Assembly: GCA_020847555.1 (NCBI GenBank)
Contig: JADLBT010000169.1
Location: 1-64,000, forward strand
Reading direction: 5' to 3'
Length of the DNA stretch: 64,000 bases
DNA from: Gemmataceae bacterium
GTDB lineage: Bacteria; Planctomycetota; Planctomycetia; Gemmatales; Gemmataceae
In this document: positions 52,401 to 60,711 of the stretch, one piece after another
How positions within the stretch are numbered: position 1 is the first letter of the stretch
How the letters are laid out: each line of letters begins with the position of its first letter
Position numbers and translations under genes: made by a program
The notes under the pieces: generated by a model
What the model was told of the DNA's origin: nothing
Database searches by the model: none
Seen by the model: only the letters and a program-made list of their open reading frames with translations

Positions 52401-54927
52401 GGACGAGGTACTTGCCGTCCGCCCCCGGCCTGACCTCGCGCCCGTCCACGAGCACGCGCAGGTTCGGGTCGGGGCGCTCCCGCTTCGCCTCCGCCGCCTG
52501 CAGGGCCTTCAGCGCCTCGTCGAGATTCCCGTGGGCGACGAGCTGGCGCACCAGTTCCTTCTTCCGTGCCTCCTTGCCGTACTGGTCGATGCGCGCGAAC
52601 GTGACCGGGTCGGCTGGCCGGCCGGTGTTGAAGTGCCAGCCGAGGAGGCGCTCGGCGTCGCGGCTGCTGGCCTCGTAGTAACCCATCGGGTGCCACCCGA
52701 GCCAGTGGCGCTGCCCGTCGTTGCCTGGCTCAGTGAGGAACAGGGAAAATAGCGGCAGCTGCTCGACCGCCCCCTGCCCGACCTTCAGAACGCGGTTCGT
52801 CACCTTGTCGTCGGCCCCACGGACGCTCAGGGTGATGGTCATGCCCGGGCGGCGCTCGAAGAAGGCGCTGTGCAGGGCATACGGCTCGGCGAACGGGGCG
52901 AACCGGCGCGGCTGGATCAACCCGAGGATCGTGTCGCCCTGCCGCAGCACCCCCTCGGCCGGGCTTCCCTTGCGCACCTCGTCCACCAGCAGGCCGACGG
53001 GCCGCTTCTTGACCACCAGCCCCTTCACTCCGCCGACCTGGCCGATGATCCTGTCGAGTTCGGTCAGGCTCCAGACGCGAACCGTCTGGTCATCGGCCGC
53101 GGTTGCCAGCAGCCGGCCGTCCGCCGACACCGTCAGCGACCGGATCGGACTGAGATGCCCGGCGAGGCGCGCCAGCAGGTCGCCCTGCAACGCATCGTAG
53201 ACGTCCAGCAGCGGTTCGTTGGCCTCCGGGTCGTAGCGGGCCACGATGAGCAAGGCGGTCGCGCGCTTGCCTTCCGGCGGGAGCAGGCCGAGCGGACCGA
53301 TCCGCTGCGTCTTGCCGAACCGCAACGGCTCGGGCGGAAACGCCTTGCCGCCCCGCGTCACGACCAGGGTCTTTCCCTCCGCGTCCTGGCCCTGCTTCAC
53401 ACCCCAGCCGGCCAGCTTCTGCCTGTTCGCGTCCTCGTCCTTCGTCCACCCCTTCGTCCCCTCGCTGAGGGCGTCGGCGGCGAAGTTCAGAACCAGCTGG
53501 GCCGGCGGGTTGGACGTGACGTCGAGGAGCAGGCCCGCCTGCTGCTTCTTGCCTACCAGCCGGTGGACGAATTCGATCTTCCCCACGGAAGAGCCGGCGC
53601 TGTGCAGCACCTGGGCCTTGCCGGCGTTTGCCAGCAGGGCCGGGATCGAGAAGACGAGGATGCGGTGGTCGGCGCTGCCGGAAACCGCCAGGTGGGTGCC
53701 CCGCGGGGTGGTCGCCACGGCGGGCCAGATGGCGCTGTCCTTCCAGAGGGGGACGCGGGTCTTGAGCGGGCCGATGGTGCCATCGCCAGCGATCGCATGC
53801 ACCTGGAGGAAAGTCTCCAGCTGCCGCTTGCCGTTGCGCTGATCCTGCTCGATGACCACGATCGCGACGTGATCGAGGGTCTTCCCCGGGGCCGACGGGA
53901 ACAGGGCGAGCCTGGCCGGGATGGTGGGCAGGCCGTTGCGGCTGGGGAGCAGGTTGGTTCCGCGTCCGGTGTACTGAAGCCTGGCGCCGCTCACGTCCCA
54001 CACCTGAAGCTGGCCGGCGTTACTGGTCCTGGGCGACAGCGCGCCGACCAGGACGTGCTTTTTGTCCGGCAGCGGCACAACGACGGTCTTCGGCCGCCCG
54101 GCCGGCTCGGACGTGAACTCTCCGGCACCGGCCACGTTCCAGACGCGGAGCGCACTGTCCCCCCAGACCACGGCGACCCGCAGCTGCTTCGGGCCGGCGC
54201 CGGTGCGGGTGACGGCCACGCTCGGGGCCGGGTTGGCGGCGGGCGGGGCCGGGTCGATCACGGCCCGGGCGAGCGGAGCGGCGGCGTCCTTGCCGGGAGC
54301 GGCGTCCCAGACCAGCACCTCGCCGACGTCCCGGGTGTCCTTCGCGTCCCGGCCGCGGGCGACCGAGACGAGCACCGGCGCCTCGCCCGGGGCGAACTCC
54401 AGCGAGAGGAGGTAGCCGGTGTGGCCGCGCAGGGTTCGCACGAGCTTCCGCCGGACGGTGTCGTAGACGTGGATCACCCCCTCGTCCCGGCGCATGTCGA
54501 GAGTGACCGTCGCGGCCGCGTCGAGGATAACGCCCCGGTCGTCGAGGCTCGAGCCGAGACGCAGCACTCCGAGGCCGCCAACGGCGAGCAGGTTGCCCTT
54601 TTCCGAGACGGCGAGGGCGTTGATCGCGCCGCGCATCCCCGGCCCGATCGGCGGCCGGTAGTAGTGATCGGGCTGGAAGGCGAATCCGCGCGCCTTCTCG
54701 TCGTAGGCCCAGGCGCGGACGACCTTGTCATACCCGCTGGCGAACAGAGTGCGCCCGTCCGGACTGAACGCGAGGGCGGTCACGTTGCTGGTCGGCCCGC
54801 CGGCCTCCAGGCGCAGGATCGGGCGTCTGTCGCCCGGCGCAACCTTGTCCCTGGGAGGCTGGGCAACGGCCGAGGCCGCAGCCGTCAGACACAGCAAGGC
54901 GGCGATGAGCAGGGTCGAGGTTCGCAT
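49480..54927 (-). CDS. Giant exported WD40 - PDZ - pseudo-caspase protein
   Basis: 1815 residues from the ATG at 54927, after GAGAGAG; the frame upstream crosses a palindrome. A signal peptide covers about 1-22. WD40 repeats at about 45-620 (clear: SADGRLLATAADDQTVRVWSL). A PDZ-like part follows near 630-720 (GSPAEGVLRQGDTILGL). Long beta-sandwich repeats fill about 800-1550. The last 240 residues have a caspase-like fold, but FYFQGKAS replaces the His motif YxGHG near 1657, and LLDVAPQDAPG replaces DACHSG near 1705. It lies after an ECF sigma gene on the same strand. Confidence 0.8.
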   Translation of the reverse strand: MRTSTLLIAALLCLTAAASAVAQPPRDKVAPGDRRPILRLEAGGPTSNVTALAFSPDGRTLFASGYDKVVRAWAYDEKARGFAFQPDHYYRPPIGPGMRGAINALAVSEKGNLLAVGGLGVLRLGSSLDDRGVILDAAATVTLDMRRDEGVIHVYDTVRRKLVRTLRGHTGYLLSLEFAPGEAPVLVSVARGRDAKDTRDVGEVLVWDAAPGKDAAAPLARAVIDPAPPAANPAPSVAVTRTGAGPKQLRVAVVWGDSALRVWNVAGAGEFTSEPAGRPKTVVVPLPDKKHVLVGALSPRTSNAGQLQVWDVSGARLQYTGRGTNLLPSRNGLPTIPARLALFPSAPGKTLDHVAIVVIEQDQRNGKRQLETFLQVHAIAGDGTIGPLKTRVPLWKDSAIWPAVATTPRGTHLAVSGSADHRILVFSIPALLANAGKAQVLHSAGSSVGKIEFVHRLVGKKQQAGLLLDVTSNPPAQLVLNFAADALSEGTKGWTKDEDANRQKLAGWGVKQGQDAEGKTLVVTRGGKAFPPEPLRFGKTQRIGPLGLLPPEGKRATALLIVARYDPEANEPLLDVYDALQGDLLARLAGHLSPIRSLTVSADGRLLATAADDQTVRVWSLTELDRIIGQVGGVKGLVVKKRPVGLLVDEVRKGSPAEGVLRQGDTILGLIQPRRFAPFAEPYALHSAFFERRPGMTITLSVRGADDKVTNRVLKVGQGAVEQLPLFSLFLTEPGNDGQRHWLGWHPMGYYEASSRDAERLLGWHFNTGRPADPVTFARIDQYGKEARKKELVRQLVAHGNLDEALKALQAAEAKRERPDPNLRVLVDGREVRPGADGKYLVRTRRPELHLLVGHYESKQGDTLAWQLNGRPPRSFGERDGAGWSAQVELPDGPDHTLQALVTLSGEKVAHPSPLLPLLYQPPAPTLEFAGAPTGTVKEKAFPLELTLRPGADGVPVRVTVTQEVNGKKKAIRAQTYPGKVQKVSVPIALEAGPNRIEVVATNEKAHPKYPARETDRLSLRRTYEQVVLKSPTIVLTSVTPFEGGDPQIPETIQPGRTMLVEGPKVLIKGTVTAPQALSAASWQNVASGGKGTLAQLKPGLKKIEIHEVVPLVPGVQTVRFRAATPDSKEQIEALTLFYRPRLPRVVLMPVPTVYGTVAPTTKIDVAGKLYWPKDSPRNLPLKATVLVNRQLADATALLDSKSGTVTAKGVKLQPGPNFVQVLVSHDSAKIPSEWAGDPQTGYLHALYLRPPQMKAVQAAQAGNRPEVVLTAVVQSATPLVADRTTVHVNGEPPRGFKVMPPKADAEKHLWRLEVQGVALPAEENQIEVWTHNEDGDSLKPGVAKFEFQKPRPRPGIAVLSPAGAARTLLDREVKVTFRVTLPQPPKKVEVWRQGEAQAVPHVGPKSIGDNLYEYEATVPLQWGTNVVQILAESDGGERGESRLTVNAVEKPVQIEVDRLTAAAANGNSVTRQAGVGALRFAPAPEPVVWVHGTVRSFGQGNQPAGTPRLQLRVNGFRQPEVELGAPKQVEGGTERTFRAPVVLNAPQGNKIDLSLPQLVVREDARTELVLDCAKPRARPLVHVVIVAPLKSDATTMREKLGKALVPLEAAGVLTTQFYPPLTEDDRRSDVFSQLLRIRDAIRARAAGKVTTNDLVLFYFQGKASAKGEQQFFWMPDSRGGRYLADTALDLALVAREFGGFLGAQAALLDVAPQDAPGTEAVPKPGLACSEWTSGYRFALLRHRWLGKAGDNGNGRLLEQLPGALPKAEGLRDLVGVLCELFHKMPKSAQALSRYDSHLPRNLDIRFRRGVRSEE

Positions 54928-54999
54928 GATCTCTCTCGCAGACGGGACGCTCGGGGGAGCGCGTTGCGGGTTATCGCAGAAGCCGAGGGGGATGGCGTG

Positions 55000-55065
55000 C
55001 CAGGGTTCTGTGGCAAGCCCACGGGTGGCGCTCCGTGAGCTGGCCACCGAACCCTGGCCCACCCT
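55000..55065. repeat. Partial palindrome upstream of the giant gene
   Basis: CAAGCCCACGGGTGGCG at 55014-55030 keeps the left arm; the right arm is cut to GGCCCACCC. A local CCAGGGTTCTGTGGC faces GCCACCGAACCCTGG (55000-55014, 55043-55057), a different hairpin. The rest of 54928-55173 shows nothing further. Confidence 0.55.
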
Positions 55066-55173
55066 CCCCCTTGCCTCTGCCTGGATTATCCCGTTCGGGA
55101 CGAAGAACCGGCCAACCGGGACGCGAGCCGGTTGATGTGGATCGTGCCGGCGCGGAGAGGGACGGCAGCCGGG

Positions 55174-55767
55174 TCAGGCGGAGGGGGAGAGCCCTTCCTG
55201 CCCCGCCTGCTCGCGCACCTTTTCCATGATACGGCGGATCTTGCGGTCGGTGATCCCGAGTTTCTCGGCGATCTCGACGTTGCTATGCCCTTCCATGCGC
55301 AGCTCGAGAATGCGCCGGTGCTCGGGCTCCAGGCGGTCGAGAAAGTGCTGGAGCAGGTCGAGGAAGTTGGCCGCCTCCTCGGGTGTCGGCTCGCCTCCCA
55401 TCAGCTTGAGCAGCATGTCCTGGGTGTCGCCCCCGTGGCCGGTCTCCTGGGTGGCGTCGCGCTTGGCCCGCCTGTGGAACGCGATCTGACGGAACGTCTT
55501 GTGGACCGTGATGCGCGCGAGGAGCTTGCACACGTCGTCCGGATCTTCGAGGTGGAACTGACCCTGCCTGGCCCGGTGGAAGAAGGTTCGGAAGACCGAC
55601 TGGACGATGTCTTCCGGGTCGATCCGGCTGGCGAGACGCTGGCTGATACGTCGGCGTGCGAGGGCCACGAGTTGTTCGGCGTAGCGGTCGAACAGCTGAC
55701 GGGCGGCGTCCTCGTCGCCTGTCTGCCACGGGTTCGGGGAGGCCCCTTCCCGGGGAGTTTCGTCCAT
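55174..55767 (-). CDS. ECF-type RNA polymerase sigma factor
   Basis: 197 residues. Region 2 (DEDAARQLFDRYAEQLVALARRRI, RIDPEDIVQSVFRTFF) and region 4 (LEPEHRRILELRMEGHSNVEIAEKLGITDRKIRRIMEKV) are intact. The type resembles planctomycete ECF factors tied to Ser/Thr kinase and WD40 signalling. No anti-sigma gene is beside it. It precedes the WD40/pseudo-caspase gene by 246 bases. Confidence 0.9.
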   Translation of the reverse strand: MDETPREGASPNPWQTGDEDAARQLFDRYAEQLVALARRRISQRLASRIDPEDIVQSVFRTFFHRARQGQFHLEDPDDVCKLLARITVHKTFRQIAFHRRAKRDATQETGHGGDTQDMLLKLMGGEPTPEEAANFLDLLQHFLDRLEPEHRRILELRMEGHSNVEIAEKLGITDRKIRRIMEKVREQAGQEGLSPSA

Positions 55768-55930
55768 CGCCAGATCCCTCGTTGGGCCGGCCCGGATAGG
55801 CCGCGAAGTATCTACTCAGGCTAACGGCCGTTGCGCGGGTTAGCAAGCGCCATTTGGGCGGCGTGGGTCGGAGGGAAGAAGGGGCGGACTGGGACAGAGA
55901 CAAGCGGTCCGGTGTGCGCAGGTTTTTGGT

Positions 55931-56001
55931 AAAGCCCACGGGTGACGTTCCGTGGGGGCAGTGCTGAGGGCTTGGCCCACGGAGCGCCACCCGTGGGCTT
56001 T
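55931..56001. repeat. Main-family palindrome between sigma factor and a small gene
   Basis: Arms 55931-55956 and 55976-56001 match at 24 of 26 positions, with a 19-base loop. It is the only feature seen in the 55768-56041 gap between the ECF sigma gene and the small hypothetical gene, both on the minus strand. Confidence 0.9.
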
Positions 56002-56041
56002 GCCCAGCAACTCCCTTGCCCCTGCACTGGACCTGTCGGGC

Positions 56042-56347
56042 TCAGGCCGCGACGCTCAGCCGCCAGCGCCGGACCGTGGTCGGCCCGACCGGAACCTCAA
56101 TCACCTCGTCGCCGGGCTCGGCTCCGAACCCGTCGGCCAGCGCCGCGGCCGGATCCTCTCCCTCGGGCAGATCCTCGCGGTGGACCAGGTAAACGTCATC
56201 CTCGACGCGGAGCAAACTGTTCAGCGCCTCGGCGAGATCGCCCCAGGTCACTCGTGCCGGATTCAGGCCCGGCAACAGCGAGCGCAGGAACTCGGCGTAG
56301 GGCCGCGCCGACAGCGGACGCGGCGGCAACACGTAGAACGTGGACAC
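56042..56347 (-). CDS. Small hypothetical protein
   Basis: 101 residues from GTG 56347. Sequence: FYVLPPRPLSARPYAEFLRSLLPG, then an acidic middle with YLVHREDLPEGEDP, ending in beta strands (VRRWRLSVAA). No membrane segment. It follows selA on the same strand after 156 bases. I do not recognise a family. Confidence 0.55.
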   Translation of the reverse strand: MSTFYVLPPRPLSARPYAEFLRSLLPGLNPARVTWGDLAEALNSLLRVEDDVYLVHREDLPEGEDPAAALADGFGAEPGDEVIEVPVGPTTVRRWRLSVAA

Positions 56348-56503
56348 GGTACTAATCCTCCCTGATCCGGTACGCTACCCAGGATCGGCAGGAGGCCAGC
56401 ATCGCCTCCGCGCGTCCCGCGACGCGCCAGGCCAGGGGGGGAGGGGCGCGGTCGCACAGCCCGCACGCCCGGTGCAACCGGCACTCCGCTCGCAGCCGGG
56501 AGG

Positions 56504-57901
56504 TCAGCCGGTGACGGCGGCGCGGCGCACCGCGTCCACCAGGGCATCCTCGTCGGCCGGGAAGACGGTACGCACGTCCAGGACCAGCCTGCCGTCGCGC
56601 AGCCGGCCCATGACCGCCGGGCTGCCGGTGCGCAGCCGGTGTGCCAGCTGGGTGTCACTGACGGCGCTCGCCTCGACGCTGACGACGCTCGTCCGCATCG
56701 TCTGGTCGGGCAGGGAGCCGCCGCCGACGTAGGCGATGTCGTCCGACACCTCCGCCCGCGCTACCCCGGCCACGGCGCGCAGCCGCTCGGCGAGCGTCTC
56801 GGCACGCCGCCGCAGTTCGTCCAGCGGCGCACCGAGCATGCGCAGCCCCGGTATCTCGTCCAGCGCCCGCGCCTCGTTGAGGTAGAGGCGCAAGGTAGCT
56901 TCCAGGGCCGCCAGCGTCATCTTGTCCAGCCGAAAGGCGCGCATCAGCGGATCCTTCTCGATCTTCTGGATCCACTCCTTCTTGCCGGCCAGGATGCCGG
57001 CCTGCGGTCCACCGAGCAGTTTGTCGCCGCTGAACAGCACCAGGTCGGCCCCGGCCGCGATGCTGTCGCGCGCCACCGGCTCGCCCTGGAAGCCGAACCG
57101 CGCGAAGTCGAGCAGAGCGCCGCTGCCGATGTCGTCGATCACCTTCAGCCCGTGCTTGCGACCCAGCTGCGCCAGCTCGCCGATCGGGACCGATTTCGTG
57201 AAGCCGGAAACGCGGTAGTTGCTGGTATGGATCGTCATCAGCGCGGCGGTGCTGGGGCCGATGGCGCGCTCGTAGTCGGCCAGGCGCGTGATGTTCGTCG
57301 TGCCGACCTCGCGCAGCGTGGCCCCGCTGACCGCCAGGATGTCCGGGATGCGGAAGCTGCCGCCGATCTCGATCAGCTGGCCGCGCGACAGAATCACTTC
57401 CTTGCCGGCGCACAGGGCGCGCAGGGCGATGACGGTGGCGGCCGCGTTGTTGTTGACTGCCGTCGCCGCCTCGGCGCCGGTGAGCCGGCAGACCCACTCG
57501 CGGATTGCGACCTGGCGGGACGAACGCTTGCCCGTTTCCAGGTCGAGTTCGAGGTTGAGGTAGCCGCGGGCTGCGTCGTAGGCGGCGCGAGCCGCCTCCT
57601 CCGCGACCGGCGCCCGGCCGAGGTTCGTGTGCAGGACGATGCCGGTCGCGTTGATGACGCGGACAAGCTTCGGGCGGAAGGTCTGCTCCAGGCGCGAGGC
57701 GGCCCGGACCGCCAGCGCCGCGCCGCTGGCGGCGCCGTCGAGCGGTTCGCCCTGTCGGAGGCGGCGCCGCGTCGCGTCGAGTTCGGCGCGGACGGCGGCG
57801 ACGATCTGTGCGTGCGCGTGCCGGCCCTCCAGTTCGCGGAGGGCCGGGTACTGGAGGACGTCGTTGACGGAAGGGAGGTTGCGAAGCGGGTTATCTGGCA
57901 T
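56504..57901 (-). CDS. selA: L-seryl-tRNA(Sec) selenium transferase
   Basis: 465 residues, full length. NATGIVLHTNLGRAP, VNNNAAATVIALRAL, EVGTTNITRLADYE, and the PLP-lysine motif SGDKLLGGPQAG with K294. It converts seryl-tRNA(Sec) to selenocysteyl-tRNA using selenophosphate. It implies selenoproteins in this organism. selB, selD and tRNA-Sec are not in the window. Confidence 0.95.
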   Translation of the reverse strand: MPDNPLRNLPSVNDVLQYPALRELEGRHAHAQIVAAVRAELDATRRRLRQGEPLDGAASGAALAVRAASRLEQTFRPKLVRVINATGIVLHTNLGRAPVAEEAARAAYDAARGYLNLELDLETGKRSSRQVAIREWVCRLTGAEAATAVNNNAAATVIALRALCAGKEVILSRGQLIEIGGSFRIPDILAVSGATLREVGTTNITRLADYERAIGPSTAALMTIHTSNYRVSGFTKSVPIGELAQLGRKHGLKVIDDIGSGALLDFARFGFQGEPVARDSIAAGADLVLFSGDKLLGGPQAGILAGKKEWIQKIEKDPLMRAFRLDKMTLAALEATLRLYLNEARALDEIPGLRMLGAPLDELRRRAETLAERLRAVAGVARAEVSDDIAYVGGGSLPDQTMRTSVVSVEASAVSDTQLAHRLRTGSPAVMGRLRDGRLVLDVRTVFPADEDALVDAVRRAAVTG

Positions 57902-57975
57902 GACGAGGTTCCCTGGCGAGAGGGCGCATCGGTATCGCTCGCCAGCTTATCGCGCCGCGGCGGACGTCACAACCT

Positions 57976-58010
57976 GCGCCAGAGCCCACGGGCCGCGGCC
58001 CGGGGGTTCT
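57976..58010. repeat. Arm fragment of the palindrome subfamily with GGCCGCGGCC centre
   Basis: AGAGCCCACGGGCCGCGGCCCG then GGGGG; only one side is preserved. It lies between the selA start and the DUF362 gene stop. Confidence 0.45.
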
Positions 58011-58020
58011 GGGAGGTTCG

Positions 58021-59943
58021 TCAAGCTGACCGGCCGACGCAGATACCCTGGAAGTGCGGCACCGTCTCGAACGGCTGCCTGGTCGCCTCGATCGTCTCGC
58101 CAAGCTGCTGGATCTCGCCGGCGCCGAGGAGCCCGAGGCGCTTCTGCCGGCCCAGCACGAGATAGGCAATCCGCTCCGGGTCGAGCTTCATCAGCCGGCA
58201 GCACGTCGCGTCCACGGCCAGCGGATCGGCGCCCATGATGACGGCCCCGAGGGCCTTCGGCGTGCCGTTGAGCGGACCGTCCCCCTCCATGCCGACGATG
58301 CCGTCCACGATCGCCAGATCCGGCGTCCGCGTCAGGGCGATATCCACGATGCTGTTGTCGATGCCGCGCCAGTGCAGCTCGTTCTTGGGCCACCCGTAGC
58401 AGATACCCGGGAGGGTGCCGAACAGGTTCTTCAGCGACAGCGTCGCGCCGGCCCAGTGGTGCGTCTTGAGTTTCGGGAGCGAGATGAGGACGTCGGCGCT
58501 CAGCACCGCGCGCGTCAGGTAGAGATGCTCCAGTCCGGTCAGGCGCCCGAGGTTCGGCACCTTGACCGGCTCGTCGTGGTTGAGGTCCACGAACGGCACG
58601 TTGCAGTGCCGCAGCACGTCGCCCAGCCCGCTTGCCGCGACGAGGTATTCGACGTTCCGCCAGTGCCCCGGCCCCTCGGCGACGACCACCTCCGCCGCCC
58701 CCTCGCGCCGGCACAGCTCGATGACGGCGGCGACGAAGTTCGGGTGGGTGTTGATGACCTTGCCGCGGTGGTACTCGACCAGGTTCGGCTTGAGGACGAC
58801 ACGCTTGCCGGCCAGCGGCACCTTCGCCCGGAAGTTCTCGTACTGGCGCCCGAGCAGGCCGGTGAGGTCCGCGTTGTAGTCGCTCTCGCGGGCGATGTGA
58901 ACGGGGCTCTGCGGCCCGACCTGGCGCAGCTGCCCGGCCGCCTTCACCGCGAGTCCGCGGCACCACGCCCCGAAGCGCTGCCCCAGCGACTTTCTCCGCA
59001 GCACCGCGGGCGTCCCCGGAATCGCCTCGGCCGCGCTCGCGCTCGCGTCGGGCAAGCGGAAGACGCTGTGCTCTCCGGCGGCCAGGGCGAGGGCGGTCAG
59101 CGCCTGGCGCACCGGCGCCGGCCGCACCCAGTTGACATCCTGCCGCGCGACGTGTGCCTTCCCAATGGTTTCGTCGAGGACCGGCAGCGCCGCCTCGACG
59201 CCAGGCTGGGCGCGGTGCCGCTCCAGCGCAATCTTGATCCAGCACAGGTGTTCGAGATCGTCAGTGGCGGTCTGCCTCAGGAGATACTGCACCGCCGAGG
59301 CGATGCGCGGGTGGTCGCGGCCCTGCAGGGCGAGCAGCATCAGGGCAGTCGGCCCGGGGATGGGTTCGGTCGGGCGGCCGAGGATCTTGCGGTTGCCGTA
59401 GTTGATGCCGCCCTCGTCCGCGGCCCGATCAAGCAGCAAGCGCAGCCCCTCGTCCACGCGGGCGTGGCCGCCCTGCCCGACGCGCCGCAGGGCCAGGCAC
59501 GCCCACGCGGTCGGCTCGGCCCACGAGAAGTTCCCCTCCGCCCACGGCCAACCGATCAGCTTCAGGTCGATGTCGTGCAACTCGCCCGTTCCCGTGGTTT
59601 CGGGCGAGCGGCCGCGGAGGCCGAGCAGCCGGGCGACGGTCGGCCGGAGCGCCGCGGGCGCGTCGCCGAGAACGGCCCGGGTGAACAGAGCGAGGGCCAT
59701 CGGCCAGACGGCCTCCGCGCGGCCGCGTTCCAGCCGGTAGCTACCGTCCGGCTGGGCGCACCGATCCAGCGCGGCGCGGCCGGCGCGGCTGACGTCGCCG
59801 AAACGGTCGGACTCCAGCGCCAGCGCGAGCAGGGCGAGGCAGGTCGGCTCCAGGTGCGCCGCCTGGCCGGGCGCGTAGCCCCAACCGCCGTCCGAATGAG
59901 CCTGGGCGGCGAGCGTGTCCAGATACGAGCTGATGTACGGCAC
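58021..59943 (-). CDS. Alpha-toroid (prenyltransferase/cyclase-like) and DUF362 fusion protein
   Basis: 640 residues from GTG 59943, which follows CGAGG; TTG 59997 is possible. The first 330 residues have toroid-type repeats (DGGWGYAPGQAAHLEPTCLA, PDGSYRLERG, SWAEPTAWACLALRR, GPTALMLLAL) as in terpene cyclases and prenyltransferase subunits. Catalytic DxDD is not seen. The rest is DUF362 (VVLKPNLVEYHRG, LPKLKTHHWAGATLSLKNLFG, DGIVGMEGDGP). DUF362 is often next to Fe-S proteins. The joint function is unknown. Confidence 0.75.
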   Translation of the reverse strand: MPYISSYLDTLAAQAHSDGGWGYAPGQAAHLEPTCLALLALALESDRFGDVSRAGRAALDRCAQPDGSYRLERGRAEAVWPMALALFTRAVLGDAPAALRPTVARLLGLRGRSPETTGTGELHDIDLKLIGWPWAEGNFSWAEPTAWACLALRRVGQGGHARVDEGLRLLLDRAADEGGINYGNRKILGRPTEPIPGPTALMLLALQGRDHPRIASAVQYLLRQTATDDLEHLCWIKIALERHRAQPGVEAALPVLDETIGKAHVARQDVNWVRPAPVRQALTALALAAGEHSVFRLPDASASAAEAIPGTPAVLRRKSLGQRFGAWCRGLAVKAAGQLRQVGPQSPVHIARESDYNADLTGLLGRQYENFRAKVPLAGKRVVLKPNLVEYHRGKVINTHPNFVAAVIELCRREGAAEVVVAEGPGHWRNVEYLVAASGLGDVLRHCNVPFVDLNHDEPVKVPNLGRLTGLEHLYLTRAVLSADVLISLPKLKTHHWAGATLSLKNLFGTLPGICYGWPKNELHWRGIDNSIVDIALTRTPDLAIVDGIVGMEGDGPLNGTPKALGAVIMGADPLAVDATCCRLMKLDPERIAYLVLGRQKRLGLLGAGEIQQLGETIEATRQPFETVPHFQGICVGRSA

Positions 59944-60046
59944 GAAAACCTCGGGGAGCAGGACAACGGGGATCGTGGTTCCGCCTGGGCGCAGCAAGTC
60001 TAGCTCACGATTCCGGCCGGGGCTGAATTCTCCGTGGCCCTATTGA

Positions 60047-60328
60047 AGCCGGGCGGTCGTCCCGGTGCATATGGTGATCCGCCGGGTCGTCAGCCACGGC
60101 AAGCGAGCCGTGGCCCGGCGGGTGCGGGCGCAGTTGCCGAGCGGCAGCGGCGTGACGGAGGCAGCGTGCAAGACGCTGGTGACGATGCGGCTGTGCCGGT
60201 CGGGGACCAGGTGGTGGGAGGAGGGTGCGGCCGCCGTGCTCAGTTTGCGAGCGTTGTCGTACACGGCAGGGCGATGGGAGCAATTCTGGGCCAAGGTCGA
60301 TCGCTACGGCTTCCCGATCGAGAACTGA
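60047..60328 (+). pseudogene. Transposase C-terminal remnant (ISKra4-like)
   Basis: The frame opens after a TGA at 60044 and ends at 60328. Residues AVARRVRAQLPSGSG, EAACKTLVTMRLCRSGTRW, GAAAVLSLRALSY and WEQFWAKVDRYGFPI look like the end of an ISKra4-type transposase. The bases that follow, to about 60365, may be the right end of the element. The N-terminal two thirds and left end are missing. Confidence 0.65.
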
Positions 60329-60711
60329 CACAGGTTTTTACATCACGCGCAGGTCGCACTCCTGGCGATCGGGCCGCAACTGCTCTCAGGGCTTGCTATT
60401 GCTGAAGAGCGGCTCGCCGGTTACACCCAAAACAAAAACAGGGGCCTCGCCGTGCTGGGGCACGAACGAGAACCCCTGTCTCGGTGGAGGATGCCGGCCC
60501 CAGGCGGGGCCAACACCGCCGGACTACCGAGTCGCCCGGCGGCACAACGGGGATGACTTGCGGACCAATGGGGGTTGCGGGGGAGGGGCGGCGGACTTCG
60601 CCGCGGAGGGGATGGCCTCTTCCCGGAGCCTCTGCCGTGACGCCCACGCTCGAAACATAGGTCACGTCGGCCGGCCGGTCAAATCGCTGCGGCGGCCATT
60701 GCAAGATGACG
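60329..60711. other. Gene-free stretch with structured GC-rich DNA
   Basis: No convincing gene. The left part is probably the end of the insertion element. Bases 60480-60711 hold several short hairpins, for example GGCCCC/GGGGCC at 60497-60512 and CCGCCGG/CCGGCGG near 60519-60545. A terminator-like structure lies at 60428-60479. The region may be a 3' untranslated part or small RNA for the minus-strand gene above it. Confidence 0.35.
60428..60479 (-). terminator. Rho-independent terminator, minus strand
   Basis: On the minus strand ACAGGGGTTCTCG pairs with CGAGGCCCCTGT (60467-60479 with 60438-60449), followed at once by TTTTTGTTTT. This is the clearest intrinsic terminator in the window. The nearest minus-strand gene ends at 60712. 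Confidence 0.75.

Noticed and set aside
54928..55062. N-terminal extension of the giant WD40 protein
   Set aside because: It reads through a palindrome copy; the signal peptide begins at 54927.
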